Shown here: positions 55,318 through 64,000 of the stretch, piece after piece
How the letters are laid out: the number at the start of each line of letters is the position of its first letter
How positions within the stretch are numbered: position 1 is the first letter of the stretch
DNA from: DATAUD01 sp036268455
GTDB lineage: Bacteria > Verrucomicrobiota > Verrucomicrobiia > Limisphaerales > Palsa-1400
NCBI GenBank assembly: GCA_036268455.1
Contig: DATAUD010000002.1
Coordinates: 164,208 to 228,207, forward strand
DNA: 64,000 bases
Direction: 5' to 3'
The notes under the pieces: generated by a model
The model's input: the letters and a program-made list of their open reading frames with translations, nothing else
Database searches by the model: none
What the model was told of the DNA's origin: nothing
Translations under genes and position numbers: made by a program

Positions 55318-56805
55318 TTAAAAATCGATGGTCATCCAATCCACTATCAGAACCATTTCCAACCCGGTAAAACCGAGCGGGCCTCTCCGGACAATCGATA
55401 CCTGGTTTGGAGTGGAAAGCGTGATCTCGGTTACTGTCTTGCCGATCTCTTTTCCAAAATCGCCGAACAGTTTGCTTTTCATCAACAACCCCTCCTCCGT
55501 GCCCGTCGCTGTCGCCGGCGAGTTATGCCAGAGTATTCCGCTCAACAACCGCCATTGCTGAAGTCGCGGTCCGGTCATTTCCCAATCGTAATAGACGAGG
55601 TTGGAGTGCTCCATGAGCTCGCCCCATAGATGGTCCGGCGCCTGTCTGGCAAACGGCACTCGAGGAAAGAGCGAGAGCAGCAAAAAATCCCCATGATCCT
55701 GCGCAGGCTCGATGGCGGGCGCCACGACACGCAAATCCGACAATACCAATCTCGCTTTGCCCGGTTGCGAAAGTATCTGCGTTCGATTGAACTTTTGTAA
55801 AATCGGGTCAAGGACCGACGGCAATTCGGTCGAAAGCTCGGCTACCGCGTTGGTCCCATTGGAGACGGGCCAGGCCAGGTACGATTGCAGTGGCATTTGG
55901 CTCATCGCCCATGCGCAAAACTGATTGGTCAGCGGATTGGCGTCAAATTTTGAAAATTCCGGGCTGATCCGAAGAAACGCACCCAAGTCTAGGCCCGCGG
56001 TAAAACTAACCAATGGCTCTTGCACCAATTGCTTAGGCAGTTTCCACGGTTTCAAATTCCACGGTATGGCGGAAGGGTAATCGGCCTTCGCATTGATCTC
56101 CAACACGTCCGGCCCTGGCGCAACGCTGATGTGGACTTTCGCCGGCTTCAATAGTTTAGTCCAATCGGGGACGAAGGCGCCGCTGGCGGTCAAATCCAAA
56201 TCGCTTTCCAGCCAATTTCCAGCAAGCGGCGGCACGGGCCGCCCATGCTCGCTGATTTCCCTCAAATACCGTGCTTGCACCGATCCAAGGTTTTCGCCGC
56301 GCCCAAACAAAAACCATCCTTGCGCGGGAATCATCCAAAAGACGCCCGGCGTGGCTTTAACCCAGCGTCGGCCGATGAATTGCCCAGTCGTGAATTGTTC
56401 ACCCGCGCCTCCGAAGGCCTTGGCCAGCGTTTCCCGCCAGATTTGTGAACGCTGCCCATCGAGGTGAACTGCCAGGATGAATTCCTCTGTTTTGGAATCC
56501 GGCCCTCCGACTACGGCGCACGATTCCTTTTCCAGGCAATCGGCCAGCAAAGGGGCAATGAGAGACGAATTAGTCTCAAGACCCCACGACTGCGACAGAA
56601 GACCAGCTATTCGGCCAAGCGCGAACTCGCGAAATGTAACGCTATTCGGCGAGGCGAGGATTTTGTTCAGGGTCTTGAGATTGGTCTCGGTCTTTAATTC
56701 GGCCGTTCCGGCGCAATGATAACTGGCCGCGACTGGTCCCGCCTGGGCCGCCATTGTCGAGATTGCGGCAGACAGAAAAACACTTAACCAAAGAATCATG
56801 CGCAT
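55318..56805 (-). CDS. Secreted protein of unknown function
   Basis: The protein has 495 aa and a signal peptide (MRMILWLSVFLSAAI, cut near MAAQA). After the signal it reads YHCAGTAELKTETNLKTLNKIL, then alternates strand and helix with no known catalytic motif, and ends in a hydrophobic strand (LGFTGLEMVLIVDWM). Secreted DUF3352-like or similar proteins with this general look occur in Verrucomicrobiota, but I do not recognise the family. It is divergent from the histidine kinase gene; 104 nt separate the starts. Confidence 0.65.
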   Translation of the reverse strand: MRMILWLSVFLSAAISTMAAQAGPVAASYHCAGTAELKTETNLKTLNKILASPNSVTFREFALGRIAGLLSQSWGLETNSSLIAPLLADCLEKESCAVVGGPDSKTEEFILAVHLDGQRSQIWRETLAKAFGGAGEQFTTGQFIGRRWVKATPGVFWMIPAQGWFLFGRGENLGSVQARYLREISEHGRPVPPLAGNWLESDLDLTASGAFVPDWTKLLKPAKVHISVAPGPDVLEINAKADYPSAIPWNLKPWKLPKQLVQEPLVSFTAGLDLGAFLRISPEFSKFDANPLTNQFCAWAMSQMPLQSYLAWPVSNGTNAVAELSTELPSVLDPILQKFNRTQILSQPGKARLVLSDLRVVAPAIEPAQDHGDFLLLSLFPRVPFARQAPDHLWGELMEHSNLVYYDWEMTGPRLQQWRLLSGILWHNSPATATGTEEGLLMKSKLFGDFGKEIGKTVTEITLSTPNQVSIVRRGPLGFTGLEMVLIVDWMTIDF

Positions 56806-56909
56806 GAAGTTAAGGTTAAGATTAGGACAGGGGAATCGCTATAGAAAAATGCGCGGATGCGCTTTGTTCTTAAGGTCTTTCCACTGGTGGCCGATAGAAA
56901 AACGGAACC

Positions 56910-59900
56910 ATGCAATTTCCATTGTGCCACACGCCCAAGCCCGGCTGTCTGGCGGCTGGGTTTGTCGCCCTTTCGCTGGCTTGTTCCTTGCAAGGTCAAG
57001 GTCGAGTCCTGGCCAACGCCGGCCAAGTCCACGGACTCGGCCCCGCCGAGGCCGCGAAGGGCCGTCCCGTGACGCTTCGCGGAACGGTCACCTACTACGA
57101 TCCGGACTGGGGCGGCCTCTACGTCCAGGATGATACCGGTGCCGTCTATGTGGCCCACAAAACGGCTCCCGACGCCCCCAAACTTGATCTCACCGCCGGG
57201 GACATTATCGAAGTAAAAGGAAAAACACAGGCCGGGGTCATTCACCCTGATGTCGTGGATGATTCGATACAAATTCTCGGCCACGGCCCATTGCCCGACC
57301 CGCTTGATCTCTCCGCCCCAAATGCTCTATCCACCAATAATGAAATCCTACGAGTTCACGCCACAGGTCAAATTACCGACATCGGCTCCGTCGCCGGGCG
57401 TGTCGTGCTGGATTTCAGCGATCCGAGGGGGCTTTTTTTTAGAATCATTGCCAAGATTGGCCAGCGCGAAGAGGCACTGACATTGCGTGGCGCTTCCGTG
57501 GAATTCACGGGTGTTCTTGCGCTGGATTTGACGCGCTCACAAAAATACTCCGGCGGATTTGACGTGTTTGTATCCAATTTGAGCGAAATTCATCGAATTA
57601 AGTCACTTTCAATCACACCTATTGGAGAACTCCTGGCCGCTCAAAATCTTCCGCCTGGGCAACCCGCGCGCATTCGCGGCAGCGTCGAAAACATTCGTCC
57701 CACCTCGCTTTCAGTGCGTGATCCTTCCGGCCTCATTACTGTCGAAGTCACCAACAAAGGCGAATTTCATCTCGGCTCGGCGGTCGAAGTTTTTGCCTGG
57801 CCGGTTCTCCGCCAAAACATTCCTTTTTTAACTCGAGCCATTGTCACCACCCCCGTAACAGCGGACCCGATGTTGACAACCCTCAAAAAAATCGCGCAAA
57901 TCCGGGATTTGTCCGTTCCACAAGCTGCGTTGGGCTATCCCGTCCATGTTCGCGGCGTTGTTACGTACCACGCAGATGATGCGGGACTGCATTTTGTGCA
58001 GGACGATTCCGCCGGAATTTACGTCAATATCGACGCGCGGCAATTCGACTCATTCCCTCCTGCGGGAACCCGAATCGAGCTTTGGGGAATCAGCGGCCCG
58101 GGCGATTTTGCTCCGGTTATTGTAGCCGAACAAATTCGCGTTCTAGGCACCGGCCAATTTCCCAGTCCGGCGCCCGTGACCTATCAAATGTTGATGACCG
58201 GCGCGGCGGACAGCCAGTGGGTCGCCTTAAAAGGCGTCGTCCGCTCCCAAACCACAAACAACTCCGGCGCCGTTCTCGGAATATCCATCGGAGACGCCGT
58301 GATCCAGGCCAAGGTAACGGACCTCTCCAACGCTCCACCCACAAATCTTGTGGGCGCGGCCATCGAAGCCAAAGGTGTTTGCCAGACCCTCTATGACGAA
58401 CGCCGCCGGTTCAAGGGCCTGGGCTTTTGCGTCCCTGGATGGAACGAAGTCGATATCAAGGAGGCCGGCCTCAGCAACCCGTACCAACTGCCGCTGCGCT
58501 CGATCAACCAGCTTTTCGAATTCAATGCCGAAGGATACGGCCTTCATCGCTCGCACGTGAAGGGCCGTGTGATTTTGCGGCAGAGCGGCGGCGCGCTTTT
58601 TGTGCAGGACAGATCCGGCGGCGTTCGCATTGAAGCCGGCAGCAGCACCCCGGTTGATGCATGGGTTGAGGTCGTTGGATTTCCGGCGTTAAAGGACCAA
58701 TTGCCTATTTTGGAAGACGCTATTGTGCGGCGATTGCCAGATGAGGGGTCGCCCGTTATGGGAGCGGAGTTGAAGCCGGACCATGCGCTCAGCGAAGATC
58801 TCAACGCGACTCTGGTGACCTTGGAAGCCCGCGTGATCGGCACTGTTTCCCGGCCGACGGAAGATATTTTGACGGTGGAGTTTGGCCAGCGGTTGATCGA
58901 CGCCAGCCTGGAGAAAACGGCCGGGGCTTCATTGCCGCGAATGGCTCCCGAAAGCACCGTGCGTTTGACCGGCGTTTACATCGCCCGCCTCGATAACAGG
59001 CATCAGATTCAATCCTTTCAAATCCTGTTGCGCTCACCCGCCGATGCGATGGTTACTTCCGTGCCGCCCTGGTGGTCGTCGGATCATACATTTTGGACCT
59101 TTGGCGGCCTGGCGGGGATTTTATTATTGGCGCTCGCATGGTGCATCGCCCTGCGCAAGCAAGTGCAACGCCGCACCGCCCAGCTTCACGCCGAAATCGA
59201 CGAGCGCAAACATACCGAAAAACTTCTCAAAGAGGAAATCGTCGAACGCAAACGCGCGGAGCAGCAAATTGAAAAAGCGAACAAGGAACTCGTCGCCATT
59301 TCCCACCAGGCCGGAATGGCCGAAGTCGCCACAAGTGTCCTGCACAACGTCGGCAATGTTCTCAACAGCGTCAACGTTTCCAGTTCGCTCGTGACCGAAA
59401 AACTTCAAAACTCCGGCTCCGTCAACCTCGGACGCGCCGTGGCGCTTCTCAACGCCCATTCCGGCAACCTCGGAGACTTTTTGGCCAAGGATCCAAAAGG
59501 CCGCCAGCTCCCCATTTATCTGGGCCAGCTTGCCACTCATCTCGTCAGCGAACGGGAGGACATGCTCCACGAGCTTTCCCTTCTTAGCGGCAACATCAAC
59601 CACATTAAGGAAATTGTGGCGATGCAACAAAACTACGCCCGCATCTCCGGCGTCCGCGAAACCCTGGTTATCGCCGAAATTATCGAAGAAGCCGTCCGGC
59701 TCAACGTCGAGTCTCTTGAACGGCATCAGATCAAAATCCGGCGCGAATACAGCATCGTGCCACCAGCGGAAATCGAGAAACACAAAGTCCTGCAAATCCT
59801 GGTCAACCTTATCCAGAACGCCAAGAATGCCATGAGTGAGAGCGCGCAGGCGGAAAAGCAATTGACCTTGCGCGTGGAAGCCGCTGGCGCCGACCGTGCG

Positions 59901-60170
59901 CGCATTATCGTGATTGATAACGGGTTGGGTATTCCGCCGGAAAACCTGACGAAGATTTTTGCCCACGGTTTCACCACACGGAAGGACGGACACGGCTTCG
60001 GCCTGCACAGTGGCGCCTTGACTGCCCGCCAACTGGGAGGCTCACTAATAGCCCGCAGCGAAGGCCCAGGCAAGGGAGCGGTTTTCGTCCTGGAAATCCC
60101 AACTCCCCCCGGCGTCACGTCCGAAAATGGCCAGCCTCACACAAACCACACCGAACCCATTGCGGCCTAA
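56910..60170 (+). CDS. Sensor histidine kinase with a large periplasmic OB-like repeat sensor
   Basis: The protein has 1086 aa. It has a signal sequence (about residues 1-31), then about 690 residues outside the membrane made of repeated beta domains. Each carries a block like VTLRGTVTYYDPDWGGLYVQDDTGAVYV, seen in parts at about residues 52, 345 and 545 (VHVRGVVTYHADDAGLHFVQDDSAGIYV and SHVKGRVILRQSGGALFVQD). A transmembrane helix is at about 732-750, a coiled coil at 750-795, and an H-box with H812 in VATSVLHNVGNVLNSV. The ATPase has LVNLIQNAKNAM (N), DNGLGIP (G1) and HGFGLHSGAL (G2). It precedes a hybrid kinase by about 80 nt and probably signals with it. Confidence 0.82.
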   Translation: MQFPLCHTPKPGCLAAGFVALSLACSLQGQGRVLANAGQVHGLGPAEAAKGRPVTLRGTVTYYDPDWGGLYVQDDTGAVYVAHKTAPDAPKLDLTAGDIIEVKGKTQAGVIHPDVVDDSIQILGHGPLPDPLDLSAPNALSTNNEILRVHATGQITDIGSVAGRVVLDFSDPRGLFFRIIAKIGQREEALTLRGASVEFTGVLALDLTRSQKYSGGFDVFVSNLSEIHRIKSLSITPIGELLAAQNLPPGQPARIRGSVENIRPTSLSVRDPSGLITVEVTNKGEFHLGSAVEVFAWPVLRQNIPFLTRAIVTTPVTADPMLTTLKKIAQIRDLSVPQAALGYPVHVRGVVTYHADDAGLHFVQDDSAGIYVNIDARQFDSFPPAGTRIELWGISGPGDFAPVIVAEQIRVLGTGQFPSPAPVTYQMLMTGAADSQWVALKGVVRSQTTNNSGAVLGISIGDAVIQAKVTDLSNAPPTNLVGAAIEAKGVCQTLYDERRRFKGLGFCVPGWNEVDIKEAGLSNPYQLPLRSINQLFEFNAEGYGLHRSHVKGRVILRQSGGALFVQDRSGGVRIEAGSSTPVDAWVEVVGFPALKDQLPILEDAIVRRLPDEGSPVMGAELKPDHALSEDLNATLVTLEARVIGTVSRPTEDILTVEFGQRLIDASLEKTAGASLPRMAPESTVRLTGVYIARLDNRHQIQSFQILLRSPADAMVTSVPPWWSSDHTFWTFGGLAGILLLALAWCIALRKQVQRRTAQLHAEIDERKHTEKLLKEEIVERKRAEQQIEKANKELVAISHQAGMAEVATSVLHNVGNVLNSVNVSSSLVTEKLQNSGSVNLGRAVALLNAHSGNLGDFLAKDPKGRQLPIYLGQLATHLVSEREDMLHELSLLSGNINHIKEIVAMQQNYARISGVRETLVIAEIIEEAVRLNVESLERHQIKIRREYSIVPPAEIEKHKVLQILVNLIQNAKNAMSESAQAEKQLTLRVEAAGADRARIIVIDNGLGIPPENLTKIFAHGFTTRKDGHGFGLHSGALTARQLGGSLIARSEGPGKGAVFVLEIPTPPGVTSENGQPHTNHTEPIAA

Positions 60171-60248
60171 AGTCTCAAGCCTTTTCTGCCGATACAATGA
60201 TGTCCCATGATGGGATTCATTTGTAAGGACGCGGTCAAAGACTCAAGC

Positions 60249-62402
60249 ATGAACACGCCAGGTCATACCCGAAACAATCACGTTTTGGTCATTGATGATA
60301 ATCCCTCGATCCACGAGGACATCCGAAAAATCCTTTGCCCAAGTCGGCGAAACGCGGCAATGGATGACGCCGAGGCAATGCTTTTTGGAACACCGGCGCC
60401 GGAATCGCCCGAGACGCCTTTCACAGTGGATTCGGCCCTGCAAGGGGAGGAAGGGCTGCGTAAAATTCAAACGGCCGCGGCCGTCGGTCAGCCTTACGCT
60501 TTGGCGTTTGTCGATGTTCGAATGCCCCCGGGCTGGGATGGCATCGAAACCGTCGCGCGCATCTGGAAGGAATACCCGGAGTTGCAGGTGGTCATTTGCA
60601 CCGCTCATTCGGATTATGCGTGGGAAGACATGGTCAGGAAGCTCGGAAAATCCGACAACCTTCTCATGCTCAAAAAACCGTTCGATACCGCGGAAGTCCT
60701 CCAAATGGCCCACGCGTTGACGCGCAAATGGACTTTCACTCAGGAAATCAAATACTGCCTGAATGAACTGGGCGGCTTGGTGTCGCGGCAAATCATGGAA
60801 CTTCAGTCGGCAAATAGTCAGATTAAAAAAGAGATCGCCCAACGCATGAAAATGGAGCACGCCCTTCGCCTGTCCGAGGAACGTTTCTCACAGGCCTTCA
60901 CCGCCAACCCGGTCCCCCTCGCCATTCAATCGCTCCTCACAGAAGAATACGTGGATGTTAATCCCGGATTTCAGCGCGTCACCGGATACGCTCGGCAAGA
61001 ATTGATCGGCAAGACTCCCAAGCAGCTTGGAATTTGGAATGAGCCGGATGCCGAAAGCGCCATGCTCCAAGCCTTGCGAAGCGAAATGTCCGCCCGCAAT
61101 CGCCAATGCCGGTTCCGCGGAAAATCCGGCCAGATCCTGGACATCCTTTTGTCCGTGGAAGTTGTGGAATTGGATGGAAAACCATACCTGCTGATCATTG
61201 CGCAGGATATAACGGAACAGACCAAGCTCGAAAATCAATTGCGCCAGGCGCAAAAAATGGAGGCAGTGGGCCAATTGGCGGCCGGCGTCGCCCATGATTT
61301 CAATAACATCCTCGCTGTTGTCCAGGGCAATGCCAGCCTGCTTCTTTCCTCACAACCGCCCGGAGCCTCCGAGATTAAGCCGCTTGAAAGCATCTGCGCC
61401 GCCGCCGAGCGCGCCGGAAAACTTGTCCGCCAACTTTTGACCTTCAGCCGCAAGCAATTGCCCGAACTACACCCAATGAACTTGCGCGATACCCTGGCCG
61501 CTGTCTCCGAAATGTTGCCGCGCGTTTTGACTCCGATGATCGATGTCGAAGTCGAGGCGCCGGAAAACCTGCCCAACGTCTGCGCTGACGCCGGAATGCT
61601 CGAAAGCGTCGTCATGAACCTCGCCGTCAATGCTCGCGATGCCATGCCGGACGGCGGGCATATAAAAGTCTCCGCCGACACAGTCTATATCGGAGCCGAA
61701 GCCGCCCGTTCAACACCGGAAATGCGCGAGGGCCAGTTCGTTCGATTGAGCGTCGCCGATACCGGATGCGGCATCTCTCCCGAAGTCCTGCCGCGCATCT
61801 TCGAGCCATTTTTCACAACCAAGCCGGTTGGCAGGGGGACTGGCCTTGGCTTGGCCACCGTTTACGGAATCACCCGCCAGCATCATGGCTGGGTGGAAGT
61901 TGAAAGCAAAATCAACGAAGGAACGACTTTCCATGTGTTGCTGCCCGCGATTGCCACCGCCGAACCGGTGCGCAAACCGGCGCCCCCAAAACCGCGCGGT
62001 TCCGAAGGCGGCGGGGAAACAATTTTGGTCGTGGAGGACGAACCGGATTTGCGCGATTTGGTCTCGCAAGTCCTGGAGTCTCGCGGTTACAAAGTCGTCT
62101 CGGCCGGTTCCGGCGCCGAGGCCCTGGAAACCTGGGCCAAACGCTCGGGCCACATCGATTTGCTGCTCACCGATATGGTCATGCCAGACGGGTTGACCGG
62201 ACGCAAACTGGCGGAACGCCTGACCAACGAAGAGCCGGGTTTGCGAGTTGTTTTCACCAGCGGCTACAGCGCAGGAATGCCGGGAACCGAACTGGCAAAT
62301 ATCGAGGAAAGCCATTTCCTGGCCAAGCCCTACCGCCCATCAGCGCTTTTGGAAGTCGTCCGCCGCTGCCTCGACCAACCCGCCACCGAACTGGCCGCCT
62401 AG
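60249..62402 (+). CDS. Hybrid sensor kinase: receiver, PAS, histidine kinase, receiver
   Basis: This 717-aa cytoplasmic protein starts at MNTPGHTRNN; an in-frame ATG lies 42 nt upstream. Domains: an N-terminal receiver (VLVIDDNPSIHEDI, phospho-acceptor Asp in FVDVRMPPGWDGIE) with an insert between the first strand and the acceptor; a PAS domain about residues 200-330; HisKA with H349 in AAGVAHDFNNILA; HATPase with MNLAVNARDAMPDGG, DTGCGISPE and GRGTGLGLATVYGI; and a C-terminal receiver (ILVVEDEPDLRDLV, LLTDMVMPDG). With the preceding periplasmic-sensor kinase it forms a likely phosphorelay, with no DNA-binding output in the window. Confidence 0.87.
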   Translation: MNTPGHTRNNHVLVIDDNPSIHEDIRKILCPSRRNAAMDDAEAMLFGTPAPESPETPFTVDSALQGEEGLRKIQTAAAVGQPYALAFVDVRMPPGWDGIETVARIWKEYPELQVVICTAHSDYAWEDMVRKLGKSDNLLMLKKPFDTAEVLQMAHALTRKWTFTQEIKYCLNELGGLVSRQIMELQSANSQIKKEIAQRMKMEHALRLSEERFSQAFTANPVPLAIQSLLTEEYVDVNPGFQRVTGYARQELIGKTPKQLGIWNEPDAESAMLQALRSEMSARNRQCRFRGKSGQILDILLSVEVVELDGKPYLLIIAQDITEQTKLENQLRQAQKMEAVGQLAAGVAHDFNNILAVVQGNASLLLSSQPPGASEIKPLESICAAAERAGKLVRQLLTFSRKQLPELHPMNLRDTLAAVSEMLPRVLTPMIDVEVEAPENLPNVCADAGMLESVVMNLAVNARDAMPDGGHIKVSADTVYIGAEAARSTPEMREGQFVRLSVADTGCGISPEVLPRIFEPFFTTKPVGRGTGLGLATVYGITRQHHGWVEVESKINEGTTFHVLLPAIATAEPVRKPAPPKPRGSEGGGETILVVEDEPDLRDLVSQVLESRGYKVVSAGSGAEALETWAKRSGHIDLLLTDMVMPDGLTGRKLAERLTNEEPGLRVVFTSGYSAGMPGTELANIEESHFLAKPYRPSALLEVVRRCLDQPATELAA

Positions 62403-62488
62403 CCGTGTCAATGAAGTATGAGATTTCTTGCCAACCGGCCTTTTTGACATGAGATTGCAGCCGTTTGTGGCATAGTGCCAGAAACGCG

Positions 62489-63340
62489 ATGCAATTTGGA
62501 AAATCCGAACAAGGCGCGGAATCCGCCGGACAACCCGGGCGGTTCGGGCGCTTTTACCTCCAGGAATTGATCAACCGCGGAGGTGTCGCCGAAGTCTGGG
62601 GCGCGACGGATTCCAACGGCCAGAGCTACGCATTGCGCCGGATGTTGAACAACTCCCTCTTCAACTTCACGGAGCGAAAGCGTTTTTTCCACGGCTGCGA
62701 GGTCCTATCCAAAATTCATCACAACGAATACGTAGTCAATTATGTTGAGCACGGCAAAATCGAGGGCACGCCTTATTTGCTCATGGATTTCGTCGCCGGT
62801 TCCAACCTCAAATTGCTGATCGGAAAGGCTGACCCCGTGCTCGCGGAAAACGTCGCCCAAATCGTCCTCGATATGTCCCTTGGCCTTGAGCAGGTCCATG
62901 ACAGCGGATTCATCCATTTGGATTTCAAGCCCGAAAATATCATTGTCACACCCAACGCCAACGTGCGATTGATCGATTTCGACCTCGCCCAACCCAAGCC
63001 CGACGAGCCAAAAAAAATGTCCGGCAATCCCGGGACCCCCGCCTACATGTCGCCCGAACATTTGCAGCATCAGCCCATCGACCAGCGCGCCGACGTTTTT
63101 GCCTTCGGCGCGACCGCCTACGAGGTGCTCACCGGCGCAAAACCCTTCCCTGGCGAAACCCCCGATGAAATCCTGCGCAAGCAACTCAACGACGAGCTAA
63201 TCGCCCCCCGCGAATTAAACGCCGACATCCCCCTTACGCTGGAAAAGATACTGCTCAAGTGCCTAGAGCGAGACATGGGCGAACGTTACCCCTACATGAG
63301 CGTCGTCGTCCGAGACTTGCAAGCCGCCCTATACGTGTGA
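62489..63340 (+). CDS. Ser/Thr protein kinase-like protein with altered VAIK and DFG motifs
   Basis: The 283-aa protein has a eukaryotic-type kinase fold with no membrane segment. The Gly loop reads INRGGVAEVW; the strand that normally holds the ATP-anchoring Lys reads YALRR, with R50 in place of Lys. The catalytic loop is intact as H143-L-D145-F-K147-P-E-N150. The metal-binding motif reads D163-F-D165, so Gly of DFG is Asp. The activation segment has GTPAYMSPEH, and the rest fits (DVFAFGATAYEVLTG). It could be a weak kinase or a pseudokinase. It follows the hybrid kinase by 86 nt. Confidence 0.8.
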   Translation: MQFGKSEQGAESAGQPGRFGRFYLQELINRGGVAEVWGATDSNGQSYALRRMLNNSLFNFTERKRFFHGCEVLSKIHHNEYVVNYVEHGKIEGTPYLLMDFVAGSNLKLLIGKADPVLAENVAQIVLDMSLGLEQVHDSGFIHLDFKPENIIVTPNANVRLIDFDLAQPKPDEPKKMSGNPGTPAYMSPEHLQHQPIDQRADVFAFGATAYEVLTGAKPFPGETPDEILRKQLNDELIAPRELNADIPLTLEKILLKCLERDMGERYPYMSVVVRDLQAALYV

Positions 63341-63356
63341 CTGCCGTCAAACCGCC

Positions 63357-63391
63357 GGGCGGCACAGGACTGACCTAAAGGACTGCCGCCC
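63357..63391 (+). terminator. Hairpin downstream of the kinase gene
   Basis: A perfect 8-bp inverted repeat GGGCGGCA / TGCCGCCC with a 19-nt loop lies 17 nt after the kinase stop. There is no T-run directly after it, so an intrinsic terminator is uncertain; it may only stabilise the mRNA end. Confidence 0.35.
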
Positions 63392-63645
63392 GCCCAGCAC
63401 CCTGCAAATGCGACTTTTTCGATTTATCCAAGTACCCATTCACACCAGTGAATTTGCTGTTTGACACGTAAGGCCAAAGTATCGTTTGCAAAATCTCAGA
63501 GGCACAAAATTTTGCCTTCTTTCGAGGTAATCGCGCGTAAAGCGATTCTCGTGCCTCATTAACGCCCAGCCCAACGCAAACGCTCGCACAGGGCACGCAC
63601 ACGTTGCTTGCGCCTTTCCAAGACTTCTGAGACCGTAAAGCCGTT
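63392..63645. other. Non-coding stretch between kinase hairpin and tRNA fragment
   Basis: About 250 nt with no open frame I would defend. The open frames that cross it on the minus strand run antisense through the tRNA fragment. Confidence 0.4.
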
Positions 63646-63684
63646 GCCGGAGTGGCGAAATGGCAGACGCACAGGACTTAAAAA
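63646..63684 (+). tRNA. 5' fragment of tRNA-Leu (UAA anticodon), truncated after the anticodon loop
   Basis: The stretch reads as the first half of a tRNA-Leu: acceptor strand GCCGGAG, TGGCGAAATGGC for the D arm, GACGCA, anticodon-stem strand AGGA and the loop CTTAAAA with TAA. The 3' anticodon strand (expected TCCT) is missing, and the sequence goes on as ATGAAAAAATGG. No TTC-type T arm is found in the remaining 316 nt. It is therefore a broken copy, most likely one end of an integrated element or its scar. Confidence 0.7.
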
Positions 63685-63786
63685 TGAAAAAATGGCTGTT
63701 TTTTCTCGTTTTTTCTGATTGCTTATCAAGCGATGTTCTTCCCGTATTTACAGGCGGAAACTCATTTTTTCCTTGTTTTGTCAATA

Positions 63787-63890
63787 TGCCACTTCCCAAG
63801 GCCAAAAGTGGCACAAAAAGTGGCACACACGCATAGGACTTTCTTGCGATCAGAGACTTCCTGGCCACTATGAAATGACACAGTGGCACA
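63787..63890. repeat. Cluster of AGTGGCACA repeats beside the tRNA fragment
   Basis: Three direct copies of AGTGGCACA (63807-63815, 63819-63827, 63882-63890) and one inverted TGCCACT (63787-63793). The inverted copy and the first direct copy form a TGCCACTT / AAGTGGCA dyad. Short direct repeats beside a tRNA end are typical of integrase arm sites. Confidence 0.5.
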
Positions 63891-64000
63891 GAGATTTTTG
63901 GGGATTATCTACGCTTTACGTGATGGAGTTTTGTGAGGCTGGGAGAATTCTCCCGCCGTAGCGCGGCGCTGAAATTCGCCGATGGCTTCTTGGGTAAGAT

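Noticed and set aside
63440..63889. 149-codon minus-strand frame at the right end
   Set aside because: It runs antisense through the tRNA-Leu fragment and repeats, with no family likeness.
63685..64000. Group I intron in tRNA-Leu(UAA)
   Set aside because: The break is near the place where such introns sit, but I see neither the 3' tRNA half nor the P/Q/R/S core in the remaining 316 nt. Not fully excluded because the window ends.

Overview
The window reads as chromosomal DNA of a free-living Verrucomicrobiota bacterium, most like the Pedosphaerales/Limisphaerales. I infer this from the company of families, not from a marker gene. The families include secreted proteins ending in a short 'LQQNSDL...W' type module, a delta-60 repeat protein, a TPR plus O-mannosyltransferase-like membrane protein, DUF4202, a Trp/Tyr/Gly-rich secreted protein tail, and many secreted proteins of unknown role. 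The DNA is moderately G+C rich and most genes have high third-position G+C. There is no rRNA, no CRISPR array and no insertion sequence.

Layout. 1-3106: the tail of a W/G-rich protein, then a secreted double pectate-lyase-like and beta-propeller protein. 3354-8297: a restriction-modification-like pair (Eco57I-type N6-adenine methylase overlapping a PD-(D/E)XK nuclease-like protein) and a DUF72 protein. 8303-13320: a Cys-His-Asp protein divergent from a large membrane-embedded patatin, then a decayed minus-strand stretch with an HNH-like remnant. 13311-14649: DUF4202 and a small secreted protein.

14843-35599 is the centrepiece: a tightly packed plus-strand nonribosomal peptide operon of three synthetases (A-T-C-A-T; C-A-T; and a 3575-residue protein) and a cyclic-peptide-type ABC exporter. 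The genes overlap by 4 nt at two of three junctions. The large synthetase reads C-A-T-TE-(half C)-A-T-C-FkbH-T-TE. It has an internal thioesterase whose catalytic Asp is Asn, a condensation domain missing its catalytic lobe, and a last module in which an FkbH-type glyceryl-loading domain replaces the adenylation domain. Binding-pocket reading suggests Thr-like, Gly-like, Val, Val/Ile and Ala units, then a glyceryl unit.

35628-55000 is a mixed housekeeping and accessory stretch: an MA-type metallopeptidase, a cNMP-binding/thioredoxin-reductase-like flavoprotein, a glycosidase-like secreted protein, a TerB-like protein divergent from CvpA, a decayed membrane-protein gene, a secreted protein with five 74-residue repeats, a Wza-like lipoprotein with PgsA, an M3 oligopeptidase, a TPR membrane protein, a methyltransferase divergent from a LysR regulator, and a delta-60 repeat protein. 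56910-63340 is a run of three plus-strand signalling genes: a histidine kinase with a periplasmic repeat sensor, a hybrid kinase, and a Ser/Thr kinase with altered motifs. The window ends at a 5' fragment of tRNA-Leu(UAA) followed by short repeats that look like an integration site.
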